Of a stretch of DNA of 64,000 bases, positions 55,732-64,000 are shown one piece after another; the first letter of the stretch is position 1; each line of letters begins with the position of its first letter. The translations under genes and the position numbers were made by a program. Below the pieces are notes generated by a model, which was given only the letters and a program-made list of their open reading frames with translations, did no database searches and was not told where the DNA came from. Origin of the DNA: Neorhizobium sp. (GTDB taxonomy: Bacteria; Pseudomonadota; Alphaproteobacteria; Rhizobiales; Rhizobiaceae); assembly GCA_028283725.1 (NCBI GenBank), contig JAPWKC010000003.1:186001-250000 (forward strand). Direction: 5' to 3'.

Positions 55732-56775
55732 ATGATGAAGCCGACAGTCCATGACATCGCGCGCAATGCAGGCGTCAGCCTTGCGACCGTCGACCGTGTG
55801 TTGAACGGCCGTCCCGGTGTGCGGCCTACGACGCGCGAACGGGTGGAAACGGTGATTGCCTCGATCGGTTACGTGCGGGATCTGGCTGCCGCCAATCTTG
55901 CCAAGGGGCGCACCTACCGCTTCGTCTTCGTTCTTCCGCAGAGCAACAATTTCTTCATGCGGGAGCTGCGCCAGGAGGTTGAGGGGGCGATCGTGCGCTC
56001 GGGCGCCGAGCGCGTGGCGATCCGCATCGTCCAGGTGCCGCCCTTCGATGCGCCGGCGCTGGCCGCCGCGCTGGACGATCTGCGGCACGGCTCTAAGGAC
56101 GAGGAGCCGGCGGGGGTCGCCTTCGTCGCCGTCGATGCGCCGGAGGTGCGCGAGGCGGTGGCACGGCTCGCCCGGTCCGGCATTCCGGTCGTCTCGCTTG
56201 TGTCGGATCTGCCCGGTTCGGCGCGGGATCACTATACCGGTATCGACAATTTTGCCGCCGGCCGCACCGCCGGCAGCCTGATGGGGCGTTTTCTCGGACA
56301 GGATAGCGAGGCGGTCGTCGCCGTCATGGCCGGATCGATGCTGCTGCGCGACCATCGGGAGCGGCTGCAGGGGTTCGAGGCCTCGGTCGGCGAGTTCTAC
56401 CCGCATATCCGGCTCCTGCCCGTCATCGAATGCCGCGACGATTCACCGACGGCCGAACGATTGCTGACGGCGCTGATGCTGCAGCATCCGGAAATTGCCG
56501 GCATCTACAGTCTGGGGGCCGGCAATCGCGGTCTGGTGCGATCGCTGCAGGGGGTGCTGACCGAGCATCGGCCCGTGGTGATTGCCCATGAACTGACGGC
56601 TGCGACACGCTCGGCCTTGCACGAGGGTTCCGTCGATGCGGTGCTCAGCCAGAATGCGGCGCGCGAGGTGCGCAGCACGATCCGGGTCCTGAAGGCGCGG
56701 GCGGACGGCCTGTCCTTCGTCGAGCAGGACGAGCGGATCGGCATCGACATATTCCTGAAAGACAACCTGCCTTAA
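55732..56775 (+). CDS. LacI-family regulator of the xylulokinase gene
   Basis: A 347-residue regulator. DNA-binding domain at about residues 4-50 (TVHDIARNAGVSLATVDRVLNGR in parts; the second residue pair VD in place of VS is a known subgroup trait), then a periplasmic-binding-protein-like effector domain (FVFVLPQSNNFFMRELRQE, then YTGIDNFAAGRTAG). The style resembles regulators of the rhizobial xyl and sugar uptake operons that sense an imported sugar. ATG 55732 follows GGGAGGAA. The xylulokinase gene starts 43 bp later, so they are cotranscribed and the regulator probably also governs a remote ABC transporter. Confidence 0.9.
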   Translation: MMKPTVHDIARNAGVSLATVDRVLNGRPGVRPTTRERVETVIASIGYVRDLAAANLAKGRTYRFVFVLPQSNNFFMRELRQEVEGAIVRSGAERVAIRIVQVPPFDAPALAAALDDLRHGSKDEEPAGVAFVAVDAPEVREAVARLARSGIPVVSLVSDLPGSARDHYTGIDNFAAGRTAGSLMGRFLGQDSEAVVAVMAGSMLLRDHRERLQGFEASVGEFYPHIRLLPVIECRDDSPTAERLLTALMLQHPEIAGIYSLGAGNRGLVRSLQGVLTEHRPVVIAHELTAATRSALHEGSVDAVLSQNAAREVRSTIRVLKARADGLSFVEQDERIGIDIFLKDNLP

Positions 56776-56817
56776 GAGCCCATCTCTTCGGGCACCGGCA
56801 TAATGGGAGAAGCACAT

Positions 56818-58272
56818 ATGTATCTGGGTCTCGATCTCGGCACATCCGGCGTGAAAGCCATGCTGATGGACGGCGAACAGAGGATCGTCGGTTCGGCCAA
56901 TGGCTCGCTCGACGTTTCGCGCCCGCATTCCGGCTGGTCCGAGCAGGCGCCGGCCGACTGGGTACGCGCGACGGAAGAGGCGGTTGCCGGGCTGAAGGAA
57001 AAGTTTCCGAAGGAGCTTGCCGCCGTGAAGGGCATCGGCCTTTCCGGCCAGATGCATGGCGCGACGCTTCTCGATGCCTCCGATACCGTGCTGCGCCCGT
57101 CGATCCTGTGGAACGACACCCGTTCGTTTGCCGAGGCGGCTGCGCTCGACGCCGATCCGCGTTTCCGGGCGATCACCGGCAATATCGTGTTTCCCGGCTT
57201 TACGGCGCCAAAACTCGCCTGGGTGAAGAAGCACGAGCCGGAGATCTTTGCCAAGGTCGCCAAGGTCCTGCTGCCGAAGGATTATCTGCGGCTGTGGCTG
57301 GCCGGTGAGCACATTTCCGAAATGTCCGATTCTGCCGGTACGTCATGGCTCGATACGGGCGCCCGCAAGTGGTCAGCGGAGCTTCTGGCCGCAACCGATC
57401 TTTCCGAGGATCAGATGCCGTCGCTGGTGGAAGGCACCGATGCGGCCGGCACGCTGCGCGCCGAACTGGCTCAAAAGTGGGGCATGGGTGAAGGCGTGGT
57501 GATTGCCGGCGGTGCCGGTGACAATGCGGCATCCGCCTGCGGCATGGGCACGGTCAGCCACGGTTCGGCCTTCGTCTCGCTCGGCACGTCAGGCGTTCTC
57601 TTCGCCGCGACCGACAGCTATCTGCCGAAGCCAGAAAGCGCCGTGCATGCATTCTGCCACGCGCTGCCGAAGACATGGCACCAGATGGGCGTCATCCTGT
57701 CTGCCACCGATGCGCTCAACTGGCATGCGAAGGTGAGCGGCCGGCCGGCGGCCGAACTCGTCGGCGAACTCGGCGAGGAATTGAAGGCGCCGACGGGCGT
57801 GACCTTCCTGCCGTATCTTTCAGGCGAACGCACGCCGCATAACGATGCGGCGATCCGCGGCGCCTTCATCGGTCTCGAACATGAAAGCAGCCGTGCAGTG
57901 CTGACCCAGGCGGTGCTCGAAGGCGTGACCTTTGCGATCCGCGACAATCTCGAAGCGCTGAAATCGGCGGGAACGCCGGTCGAGCGGGTGACGGCGATCG
58001 GCGGCGGTTCGCGCTCGCGCTACTGGCTGGCCTCGATCGCAACCGCCCTCGGCGTGCCGGTGGATATTCCGGCTGACGGCGATTTCGGCGCCGCATTCGG
58101 TGCTGCCCGCCTCGGCCTGATCGCTGCGACCGGGGCTGATCCGGTCGCCGTCTGCGCTGCGCCGCACACGGAAGCGACGGTCGAGCCGGTTGCGGCACTC
58201 GCGGGGGCCTACGAAGAGGCCTATGGGCGTTACCGGGCGCTTTATCCGGCCATCAAGGGTGTGACCGGGTAG
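56818..58272 (+). CDS. xylB: Xylulokinase
   Basis: A 484-residue FGGY kinase converting D-xylulose to xylulose-5-phosphate. The N-terminal ATP-phosphate segment is LGLDLGTSGVKAMLMD (about 3-18). Then GLSGQMHGATLLD near 78 contains the xylulokinase-specific MHG motif, and RPSILWNDTRS near 95 the catalytic Asp. The late GGGSRSRYW near 397 is the second lobe loop. Length matches E. coli XylB. Start at ATG 56818 behind GGGAG; the in-frame ATG at 56803 is too early. It feeds the pentose phosphate pathway. Confidence 0.95.
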   Translation: MYLGLDLGTSGVKAMLMDGEQRIVGSANGSLDVSRPHSGWSEQAPADWVRATEEAVAGLKEKFPKELAAVKGIGLSGQMHGATLLDASDTVLRPSILWNDTRSFAEAAALDADPRFRAITGNIVFPGFTAPKLAWVKKHEPEIFAKVAKVLLPKDYLRLWLAGEHISEMSDSAGTSWLDTGARKWSAELLAATDLSEDQMPSLVEGTDAAGTLRAELAQKWGMGEGVVIAGGAGDNAASACGMGTVSHGSAFVSLGTSGVLFAATDSYLPKPESAVHAFCHALPKTWHQMGVILSATDALNWHAKVSGRPAAELVGELGEELKAPTGVTFLPYLSGERTPHNDAAIRGAFIGLEHESSRAVLTQAVLEGVTFAIRDNLEALKSAGTPVERVTAIGGGSRSRYWLASIATALGVPVDIPADGDFGAAFGAARLGLIAATGADPVAVCAAPHTEATVEPVAALAGAYEEAYGRYRALYPAIKGVTG

Positions 58273-58322
58273 AAGCCTCCGAGGGGTTTTCGCAGATGCC
58301 CCTTCAAGACCCTTCCCGAAAG

Positions 58323-58344
58323 CCCTCCCCACCAAGGGGGAGGG
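58323..58344. repeat. C/G-rich intergenic hairpin repeat
   Basis: CCCTCCCC/GGGGAGGG (58323-58330 with 58337-58344), followed by GTTGAACC. A close relative lies at 530-548, also followed by a CTCAACCC segment. It occurs between converging xylB and the reductase gene. Confidence 0.55.
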
Positions 58345-58452
58345 GTTGAACCAGCCGCACTGCCGGGTTTTAACTGCCCGGTCGGTGCCAGACGTTTTCT
58401 CCCCCGTTGCGGTGGAGATGGACGGCAGGTCGATGGGAGAAGGCTCCCGGTT

Positions 58453-59340
58453 TCAACCAGCCTTGCCGATCGTCTCCAGCTCGGCAATCGCATCGCCCGG
58501 CAGGACCAGATCGGCTGCGGCAAGGTTTTCGGCGAGATGCGCCACGGACGAGGTGCCGGGGATGAGCAGGATGTTGGGAGCGCGGTGCAGCAGCCAGGCA
58601 AGCGCCACCTGCATCGGCGTAGCACCCAGCCGTTCAGCAACGGTGTTGAGGGTCGAGGATTGCAGCGGCGAGAAGCCGCCGAGCGGGAAGAAGGGCACGT
58701 AAGCGGTGCCTTCTTTCGCAAGATCGTCGATCAGCGCATCGTCATCCCGGTGGGCGAGATTGTACATGTTCTGCACGCAGACGATCTCGGTGATCTTGCG
58801 TCCTTCGGCAATCTGCGTCGGCGTGACGTTGGAGAGGCCGATATGGCGGATGAGGCCCTGCTCCTGAAGTTCGGCCAGAGCCGTGACCTGTTCCTCGATC
58901 GAGCCTTCGGCCGGGCCGTGTACGTCGTACATCGAGCGGAAATTGACGACATCGATGACGTCGAGGCCGAGATTGCGCAGGTTGTCGTGGATGGCGGAGG
59001 TCAGTTCCGCCTTCGACAGGGCCGGAAACCATTCGGCATTCGGGCCGCGGCGGGCCGAAACCTTGGTGACGATCGTCAGGTCCTGCGGATAGGGATGCAG
59101 CGCCTCGCGGATGATCTCGTTGGTCACATGCGGGCCATAGAAATCGCTGGTGTCGATATGATCGACGCCGGCCTCGATTGCGGCACGCAGCACGGCGACA
59201 GCCGCCGCCCTATCCTTCGGCGGGCCGAAAACGCCGGGGCCGGCCAGCTGCATGGCGCCGTAGCCGAGGCGCTTTACGGTGTGGCCGCCCATCTTGAACG
59301 TGCCTGCCTTGGCAATATCGGTCTTGATCGTATCGGTCAT
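58453..59340 (-). CDS. Aldo/keto reductase, YdbC/PdxI (pyridoxal reductase) type
   Basis: A 295-residue reductase, starting at ATG 59340 (AAAGGAAAG upstream). The frame extends to 59397 through short tandem repeats. The AKR active-site segment is HIDTSDFYGPHVTNEIIREAL with Asp and Tyr, and the lysine is in LTIVTKVSARRG. The segments KRLGYGAMQLAGPGVFGPP and VPFFPLGGFSPLQSSTL match what I recall of E. coli YdbC, which was named PdxI and reduces pyridoxal to pyridoxine with NADPH. That function is probable but untested here. The LysR gene is divergent. Confidence 0.86.
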   Translation of the reverse strand: MTDTIKTDIAKAGTFKMGGHTVKRLGYGAMQLAGPGVFGPPKDRAAAVAVLRAAIEAGVDHIDTSDFYGPHVTNEIIREALHPYPQDLTIVTKVSARRGPNAEWFPALSKAELTSAIHDNLRNLGLDVIDVVNFRSMYDVHGPAEGSIEEQVTALAELQEQGLIRHIGLSNVTPTQIAEGRKITEIVCVQNMYNLAHRDDDALIDDLAKEGTAYVPFFPLGGFSPLQSSTLNTVAERLGATPMQVALAWLLHRAPNILLIPGTSSVAHLAENLAAADLVLPGDAIAELETIGKAG

Positions 59341-59354
59341 GGTCTTTCCTTTCG

Positions 59355-59384
59355 CCATCGTGTCTTTCACCATCGTGTCTTGCG
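59355..59384 (-). repeat. 15-bp tandem repeats upstream of the reductase start
   Basis: Two in-frame 15-base units (59355-59369 and 59370-59384, 12 of 15 bases equal) plus a partial third unit at 59385. They would encode a repeating KDTMA-like peptide if translation began at 59397, making an N-terminal extension of variable length. Confidence 0.6.
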
Positions 59385-59508
59385 CCATCGTCGACACACT
59401 TCATTGGCAGGACGGAAATAGAGCCTCGCACCGCTGCGGATAAGCCGATAGGGTCTGGACGGGTTGTACGCTCAGGCGGACAATCGTCGAGGCAATGCGG
59501 AGCGGGTC

Positions 59509-60429
59509 ATGGCTGTCGAACTGGGCGATCTGAAAGCCTTCATCGTGGTGGCACGGGCGGGCGGGTTTCGCGATGGTGCGCGCTCGGGCGGCGGCAGCGC
59601 GTCCGGCCTCAGCGATGCCGTCCGGCGGCTCGAAACACAGCTCGGCGTGCGGCTCCTCAACCGCACGACGCGATCGGTTTCCCTTACCGAAGCGGGGCAG
59701 GGGCTTCTCGACCGCCTCGCGCCGGCGATTTCCGAAATGGAAGCGGCGCTCGACGTGGTCAATGGATTTCGCGAGCGGCCGGCCGGGGTTTTGAAGCTCA
59801 ATGTGCCGGTCAGCGCCGCGCGGCTGGTGCTGCCGGCGATCATTCCCGACTTCGCCGCCGCCTATCCGGACATCCGGCTGGAGCTCGTCGTGGAAGACAG
59901 TTTCGTCGATGTTCTTGCTTCGGGTTGCGATGCCGGCATCCGTTATGACGAACGGTTGGCGCAGGACATGATCGCGGTGCCGATCGGCCCGCGGGTGCAG
60001 CGCTTTGCCACCGCAGCCTCCAGCGCCTATCTCGACCGGCGCGGGCGACCGCAGCATCCGCGCGACCTGATGGATCACGCCTGTATCCGCAACCGGTTTT
60101 CCAGCGGCACCATGCCGGACTGGGAGTATGAACGCGGCGACGAGGCGGTGATGGTGGACGTTCCTGCATCGATGGTCGTGCAGACCGGCGGCGGCGTGGA
60201 TCTCGGCGTTGCCTGCGCGGTCGCCGGAAGCGGCATCATCGCGCTCTTCGAAGACTGGCTGACACCGTATTTCGAGACCGGCGAACTGGAGCCGGTGCTG
60301 CAGGACTGGTGGCCGGCGTTTTCAGGCCCTTTCCTCTACTATCCCGGCCGGCGGCTCGTGCCTGCACCGCTTCGGGCCTTCATCGATTTCATCAAGGCGC
60401 GGCCGGATGGCCGAGGGGCCAACCCCTAA
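59509..60429 (+). CDS. LysR-family transcription regulator
   Basis: A 306-residue regulator. Helix-turn-helix at about residues 4-65: LGDLKAFIVVARAGGFRDGA, the DNA-contacting SASGLSDAVRRLETQLGV, LLNRTTRSVSLTEAGQGLL. The effector domain (about 90-300) includes LKLNVPVSAARLVLPAIIPDFAAA. ATG 59509 follows GGAG. It is divergent from the PdxI-like reductase (168 bp between starts), the usual layout for a LysR protein and its target, so it probably controls the reductase. The inducer is unknown. Confidence 0.88.
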   Translation: MAVELGDLKAFIVVARAGGFRDGARSGGGSASGLSDAVRRLETQLGVRLLNRTTRSVSLTEAGQGLLDRLAPAISEMEAALDVVNGFRERPAGVLKLNVPVSAARLVLPAIIPDFAAAYPDIRLELVVEDSFVDVLASGCDAGIRYDERLAQDMIAVPIGPRVQRFATAASSAYLDRRGRPQHPRDLMDHACIRNRFSSGTMPDWEYERGDEAVMVDVPASMVVQTGGGVDLGVACAVAGSGIIALFEDWLTPYFETGELEPVLQDWWPAFSGPFLYYPGRRLVPAPLRAFIDFIKARPDGRGANP

Positions 60430-60516
60430 GATCGGACGGGTTTTCTTTCCGGCCGACCTGCTCTACATCGCCGCTGAGACCAGGCGTCTGCGCCTTTCAG
60501 TAAAGGGTTCATTTCG

Positions 60517-61980
60517 ATGACCGACAAGCCCACGATCCTGCCAACCGTTCAGTCCGAGGCTTCGAAAGCCGGGACTTCGCCATCGAAGACTTTGCAGGCT
60601 GGGACTTTGCAGGCCAAGGCGGGGCCGCAAAACCCGGTTCTGCTTGCCGGGCGCTTTCCCGCGGATTTCGTCTTCGGCGTGGCGACGGCCGCCTACCAGA
60701 TCGAGGGTGCGGCGCGGGTCGATGGACGGCGGCCGTCGATCTGGGATGCGTTTTCGAAGATGCCGGGGCGGGTCCATGACGGTGATACCGGCGACATCGC
60801 CTGCGATCACTACAACCGGCTGGAGCAGGATCTCGATCTCATCCAGTCGCTGGGGGTGACGGGCTACCGGTTTTCCATCGCCTGGCCACGGATCGTGCCC
60901 GAGGGAACCGGGAGGATCAACGAGAAGGGCCTCGATTTCTACGACCGGCTGCTGGACGGGCTAAACGCGCGCGGGATCAAGGCCTATGCGACGCTCTATC
61001 ACTGGGACCTGCCGCTTACGCTGATGGGCGATGGCGGCTGGACGGCGCGATCGACGTCCTATGCCTTCCAGCGCTATGCCAAGGTGGCGATGGCAAGGCT
61101 CGGCGACCGGATCGATGCTGTTGCGACGTTCAACGAGCCCTGGTGCTCTGTCTGGCTGTCGCATCTCTATGGCGTGCATGCGCCGGGAGAGCGCAATATC
61201 GAGGCGGCGCTGGCGGCCCTCCATGTAACCAATCTGGCGCATGGGCTCGCGGTGGAGGCGATCCGGCATGTGGCTCCGAACGTGCCGGTGGGGCTCGTGC
61301 TCAACGCTCATTCGGTGATTGCAGCGTCAGACGGCGCCGAAGACAAGGCGGCGGCCGAGCGGGCCTTCAGTTTCCACAACGGCGTGTTCTTCGATCCGGT
61401 CTTCAAGGGCGACTATCCGCAGGACTTCATGGCCGCCTATGGCGACCGCATGCCGGTGATCGAGGCGGGCGATCTTGCCATCATCAGCCAGAGGCTGGAC
61501 TGGTGGGGGCTCAATTACTATACGCCGATGCGGGTGGCGCATGACGCCTCGCCGGAGGCTGCGTTTCCGGCCGTGACGGGTGCCCCTCCTGCAAGCGATG
61601 CCAAGACCGATATCGGCTGGGAAATCCACGCGCCGGCCATGGGCTCGCTCGTCGAGACACTCTATGCCCGCTACGAACTTCCGCAATGCTACGTGACGGA
61701 AAACGGCGCCTGCGACAATACCGGCCTTGTCGACGGTGTCGTCGATGACCGGATGCGGCTCGATTACTATTGGCAGCATCTGTCCGTCACGGCGGATCTC
61801 ATCGGCAAGGGCTATCCGATCAGGGGCTATTTCGCCTGGAGCCTGATGGACAATTTCGAATGGGCGGAAGGCTACCGGATGCGTTTCGGTCTCGTCCATG
61901 TGGATTACGAGACGCAGGCGCGGACGATCAAGGCAAGCGGCGAATGGTATCGCGCACTTGCCTCCGCCGCCGCCGGTTAG
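60517..61980 (+). CDS. Beta-glucosidase, glycoside hydrolase family 1
   Basis: A 487-residue retaining glycosidase. Acid/base Glu207 lies in TFNEPW and nucleophile Glu395 in YVTENGAC, both the GH1 signatures. Substrate-binding segments FVFGVATAAYQIEGA (about 52-66) and FSWSLMDNFEWAEGY-like WSLMDNFEWAEGY near 450 are in place. The N-terminus (about 15-38) carries a low-complexity Lys/Ala/Gly/Thr extension encoded by 15-bp repeats and absent from typical GH1 enzymes. No signal peptide is visible, so it acts in the cytoplasm on imported beta-glucosides. No transporter gene is next to it. Confidence 0.93.
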   Translation: MTDKPTILPTVQSEASKAGTSPSKTLQAGTLQAKAGPQNPVLLAGRFPADFVFGVATAAYQIEGAARVDGRRPSIWDAFSKMPGRVHDGDTGDIACDHYNRLEQDLDLIQSLGVTGYRFSIAWPRIVPEGTGRINEKGLDFYDRLLDGLNARGIKAYATLYHWDLPLTLMGDGGWTARSTSYAFQRYAKVAMARLGDRIDAVATFNEPWCSVWLSHLYGVHAPGERNIEAALAALHVTNLAHGLAVEAIRHVAPNVPVGLVLNAHSVIAASDGAEDKAAAERAFSFHNGVFFDPVFKGDYPQDFMAAYGDRMPVIEAGDLAIISQRLDWWGLNYYTPMRVAHDASPEAAFPAVTGAPPASDAKTDIGWEIHAPAMGSLVETLYARYELPQCYVTENGACDNTGLVDGVVDDRMRLDYYWQHLSVTADLIGKGYPIRGYFAWSLMDNFEWAEGYRMRFGLVHVDYETQARTIKASGEWYRALASAAAG

Positions 61981-62139
61981 GCTCCACACGGTCGTTCGGC
62001 AGGCTCGGGGAAGGATTTTCCTGCGATCGGCGATAATTGAAATTTAATCCCTGTCCAATGGGGCGGGATACGGGCATTGATGCGCCATCAATCCAGAGGC
62101 CATCCGGCCTTTCGCGAAAGCCGATCGAAAATGCTCCGG

Positions 62140-62219
62140 AAAGTCACCTGTCATCGAATGTGCCGCCTGGGTGCATGAATTTGAAACGGCGAACCGCAAT
62201 CGCCGGATGACCTGACTTT
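62140..62219 (+). promoter_or_regulatory. Structured leader upstream of metN, possible riboswitch
   Basis: An 80-base element shows nested pairing: outer stem AAAGTCA/TGACTTT (62140-62146 with 62213-62219), an asymmetric internal loop CCT/C, second stem GTCATC/GATGAC (62150-62155 with 62206-62211), and directly abutting it a 6-bp hairpin CGGCGA/TCGCCG (62187-62192 with 62200-62205). A 31-base single-stranded region (62156-62186) faces the junction. It ends 15 bases before the metN ATG, so its outer stem could hide the ribosome binding site. It does not match the SAM-II consensus I recall. Confidence 0.5.
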
Positions 62220-62234
62220 TGACGTGAGCGTATT

Positions 62235-63380
62235 ATGACTTTCTCCCATGCTGCCCAGAAGGCTGCCTCAGGGGCTGGACCCGCCGATGTGGCGGATCGT
62301 GCCCCGACTGCTTCGCCGGCATCGACATCCGCTGCTCCGATGGTCGGCTTCGAGGCCGTCACCAAGCGCTATGGCGGGGCTGGCAATCAGCCCGGTTTCA
62401 CAGCGCTTGACGGCATCGACTTTGCCGTGCCGCGCGGCGCCATCACCGGTATCATCGGCCGCTCGGGTGCGGGCAAATCGACATTGATCCGGCTCGTCAA
62501 CGGTCTGGAAAAGGCCTCCACCGGCCGCGTCGTCGTCGATGGCGTCGAGGTCGGGGCCCTGTCGGAAGGTGATCTTCGCGGCCTGCGCCGGCAGGTCGGA
62601 ATGATCTTCCAGCATTTCAATCTTCTGTCGTCGCGCACGGCTTTCGACAATGTCGCGCTGCCGCTCGAAATCGCCGGCATGGACAGACAGGCAATCCGCG
62701 ACAAGGTCGGCCCGCTTCTCGATCTCGTCGGGCTCGGCGACAAGGCGAACAGCTATCCGGCAGAGCTTTCGGGCGGCCAGAAGCAGCGCGTCGGTATCGC
62801 GCGTGCGCTGGCCACCTCGCCGAAACTGCTTCTTTCCGATGAGGCGACCTCGGCGCTCGACCCGGAGACGACACAGTCGATCCTCGAACTTCTGAAGCGC
62901 ATCAATGCCGATCTGGGGCTGACGGTGCTGCTCATCACCCACGAGATGGAGGTGGTGAAGGAAATCGCCACCGATGTCGCCGTGATCGACAAGGGCAAGA
63001 TCGTCGAACAGGGCCGCACTTTCGACGTGTTCACCCGGCCGCAGCACGAGACGACGCGGCTGCTTCTGTCTTCTGCGATCGGCGCCAAGCTGCCGGAATG
63101 GATCCGCTCGACCCTGAAGAGTGAAGCCGCGGCCGGCGACCGGGTTCTGGTGCGGCTCGTCTTCTTCGGTGCGACGGCGTTCCAGCCGCTCACGGCGCGG
63201 CTGGTTGCCGAGATCGGAGCCGACGTCAATATCCTCGCCGGCACGATCGAGGAAATCGCAGGCGAGCCCTATGGTTCGCTCGTCGTCTCCTATCCGGCCG
63301 ATGCAGATACCGTCGAGCGGGCAAACCGCTTCTATGCCGAAACCGGCCTTTCCACGGAGGTGATCGGTTATGGCGCCTGA
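62235..63380 (+). CDS. metN: Methionine ABC transporter ATP-binding protein
   Basis: A 381-residue ATPase of the methionine uptake family. Walker [10 protein letters not shown] is at about residues 75-83, Q-loop in [23 protein letters not shown] (parts), signature [15 protein letters not shown] near 179, Walker [16 protein letters not shown] near 198, and H-loop [12 protein letters not shown] near 230. The C-terminal NIL domain (about 290-381) is the methionine-sensing part of MetN. The first 35 residues are Ala/Ser/Pro-rich and unusual; ATG 62340 is an alternative start that would begin at the normal family N-terminus. It overlaps metI by 11 bp. Confidence 0.93.
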   Translation: MTFSHAAQKAASGAGPADVADRAPTASPASTSAAPMVGFEAVTKRYGGAGNQPGFTALDGIDFAVPRGAITGIIGRSGAGKSTLIRLVNGLEKASTGRVVVDGVEVGALSEGDLRGLRRQVGMIFQHFNLLSSRTAFDNVALPLEIAGMDRQAIRDKVGPLLDLVGLGDKANSYPAELSGGQKQRVGIARALATSPKLLLSDEATSALDPETTQSILELLKRINADLGLTVLLITHEMEVVKEIATDVAVIDKGKIVEQGRTFDVFTRPQHETTRLLLSSAIGAKLPEWIRSTLKSEAAAGDRVLVRLVFFGATAFQPLTARLVAEIGADVNILAGTIEEIAGEPYGSLVVSYPADADTVERANRFYAETGLSTEVIGYGA

Positions 63381-64000
63381 TCTTCTTGCCAGTCTTCTCT
63401 TCAAATCGCTGATGCAGACCCTGCAGATGGTGGCGATCGCCGGTGTCATCGGCTCGATTATCGGGCTGCCGATCGGCGTGTTCCTGGCCACGAGCGGCAA
63501 GGGCGAGCTGTTTCCCGCCCCGATCGCCAACCGCATCATCGGGCTGATCGTCAACGCCGCGCGCTCGACGCCGTTCATCATTCTCGTGGTGGCGATCATT
63601 CCGTTCACGCGGCTCGTCACCGGAACCTCGATCGGCACCTATGCGGCGATCGTGCCCCTGACGATCGCGACCATTCCGTTCTTCGCCCGCCTTGTGGAAG
63701 CGGCGATCCGCGAGATCGACAAGGGTTTGATCGAGGCGGCCCGCGCCATGGGGGCGACGCCTTTGCAGATCGTCTTCAAGGTGCTTCTGGCCGAGGCCAA
63801 GCCGGCGATCATTCTGGCGCTGACGATGACGATGGTGAGCCTTATCGGCTATTCGGCCATGGTCGGTGCCGTCGGCGGCGGCGGCCTTGGCGATCTCGGC
63901 ATCCGCTACGGCTACCAGCGCTTCATGCCGGAAGTCATGCTTGCCGTGGTCGTTGTGCTGATCGTGCTCGTCCAGCTCGTCCAGAGCGCCGGCGACTGGC
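63370..64000 (+). CDS. metI: Methionine ABC transporter permease, partial at window end
   Basis: The first 210 residues of a MetI-type permease are visible and the gene continues beyond the window. Start ATG 63370 lies within the metN end (11-bp overlap). It begins with a hydrophobic helix ([20 protein letters not shown]), and the EAA loop is seen as [20 protein letters not shown] near 118-137, the ATPase docking site. The [19 protein letters not shown]-like segment ([16 protein letters not shown] near 178) is typical for MetI. With MetN it forms the importer; the binding protein metQ probably follows outside. Confidence 0.95.
   Translation, partial: MAPDLLASLLFKSLMQTLQMVAIAGVIGSIIGLPIGVFLATSGKGELFPAPIANRIIGLIVNAARSTPFIILVVAIIPFTRLVTGTSIGTYAAIVPLTIATIPFFARLVEAAIREIDKGLIEAARAMGATPLQIVFKVLLAEAKPAIILALTMTMVSLIGYSAMVGAVGGGGLGDLGIRYGYQRFMPEVMLAVVVVLIVLVQLVQSAGDW

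Noticed and set aside
62140-62219. SAM-II riboswitch before metN
   Set aside because: I could not find the recalled SAM-II core (GAUUUAA, CGUGAUAAA and GCUAAA-like segments). The element is structured but does not match, so I list it as unclassified.

Overview
This window looks like chromosome from a member of the Rhizobiaceae (Rhizobium/Agrobacterium/Sinorhizobium relatives). The reasons are high-GC coding sequence on both strands, a complete alphaproteobacterial general stress response core (EcfG sigma, NepR, PhyR and an HWE-type kinase), a GCG_CRPN secreted protein, TGA-N9-TCA boxes like those bound by the rhizobial iron regulator RirA, a rhizobial intergenic palindrome, and many solute ABC transporters. 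I see no tRNA, rRNA, insertion sequence, prophage or CRISPR array.

Layout. 1-4.0 kb: the end of a peptide-type ABC transporter operon (binding protein, two permeases, amidase). 4.0-10 kb: a stress island. It holds a DUF883-like/holin-like membrane pair, a Crp/Fnr regulator, a stand-alone receiver, ecfG-nepR divergent from phyR, a DUF1328 mini-protein, a sensor kinase, and a candidate C-rich small RNA. Four sites match GGAAC-N16/17-CGTT, the known EcfG promoter pattern. 10-17.3 kb: a second peptide ABC system split into two divergent arms, with an M20 amidohydrolase and a fused double ATPase. 17.6-27 kb: a polyol operon (SorC-type regulator, smoEFGK-like transporter, mannitol-type dehydrogenase, HAD phosphatase, FGGY kinase). 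27-32.5 kb: housekeeping and DNA repair (EI24 protein, endonuclease III, Ada-like methyltransferase, phosphatase, GCG_CRPN protein, second SorC regulator). 32.8-40.2 kb: transaldolase, soluble chemoreceptor, MFS transporter with a MarR regulator, an unusual Ala-rich membrane-anchored protein, glutathione peroxidase. 40.4-44.8 kb: an iron-type ABC importer with two tandem binding-protein paralogues. 45-50.1 kb: SLC13-type transporter, gltX, lysS. 50.2-55.6 kb: DUF2442/DUF4160 pair, TerC protein, TetR with divergent emrAB-type efflux pump. 55.7-62 kb: LacI regulator, xylulokinase, YdbC/PdxI-like reductase, LysR, GH1 beta-glucosidase. 62.1-64 kb: methionine importer metN-metI behind a structured leader; metI runs off the end.

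How the genes work together. Polyols entering through the SmoEFGK-like system would be oxidised by the MtlK-like enzyme and phosphorylated by FGGY kinases or xylulokinase. They would then reach the pentose phosphate pathway, where transaldolase acts. The stress core is self-contained: kinase to PhyR, PhyR sequesters NepR, EcfG is released. EcfG-type promoters sit in front of phyR, the DUF1328 gene, the DUF883 gene and the candidate small RNA.

The most interesting items are the EcfG-dependent C-rich small RNA candidate (about 9868-9984, minus strand), the overlapping divergent nepR/phyR promoters hidden in a terminator-like palindrome, the unclassified leader before metN, and the duplicated iron binding proteins with their shared boxes. 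All functional calls come from reading sequence and recalled family knowledge; no search was run.
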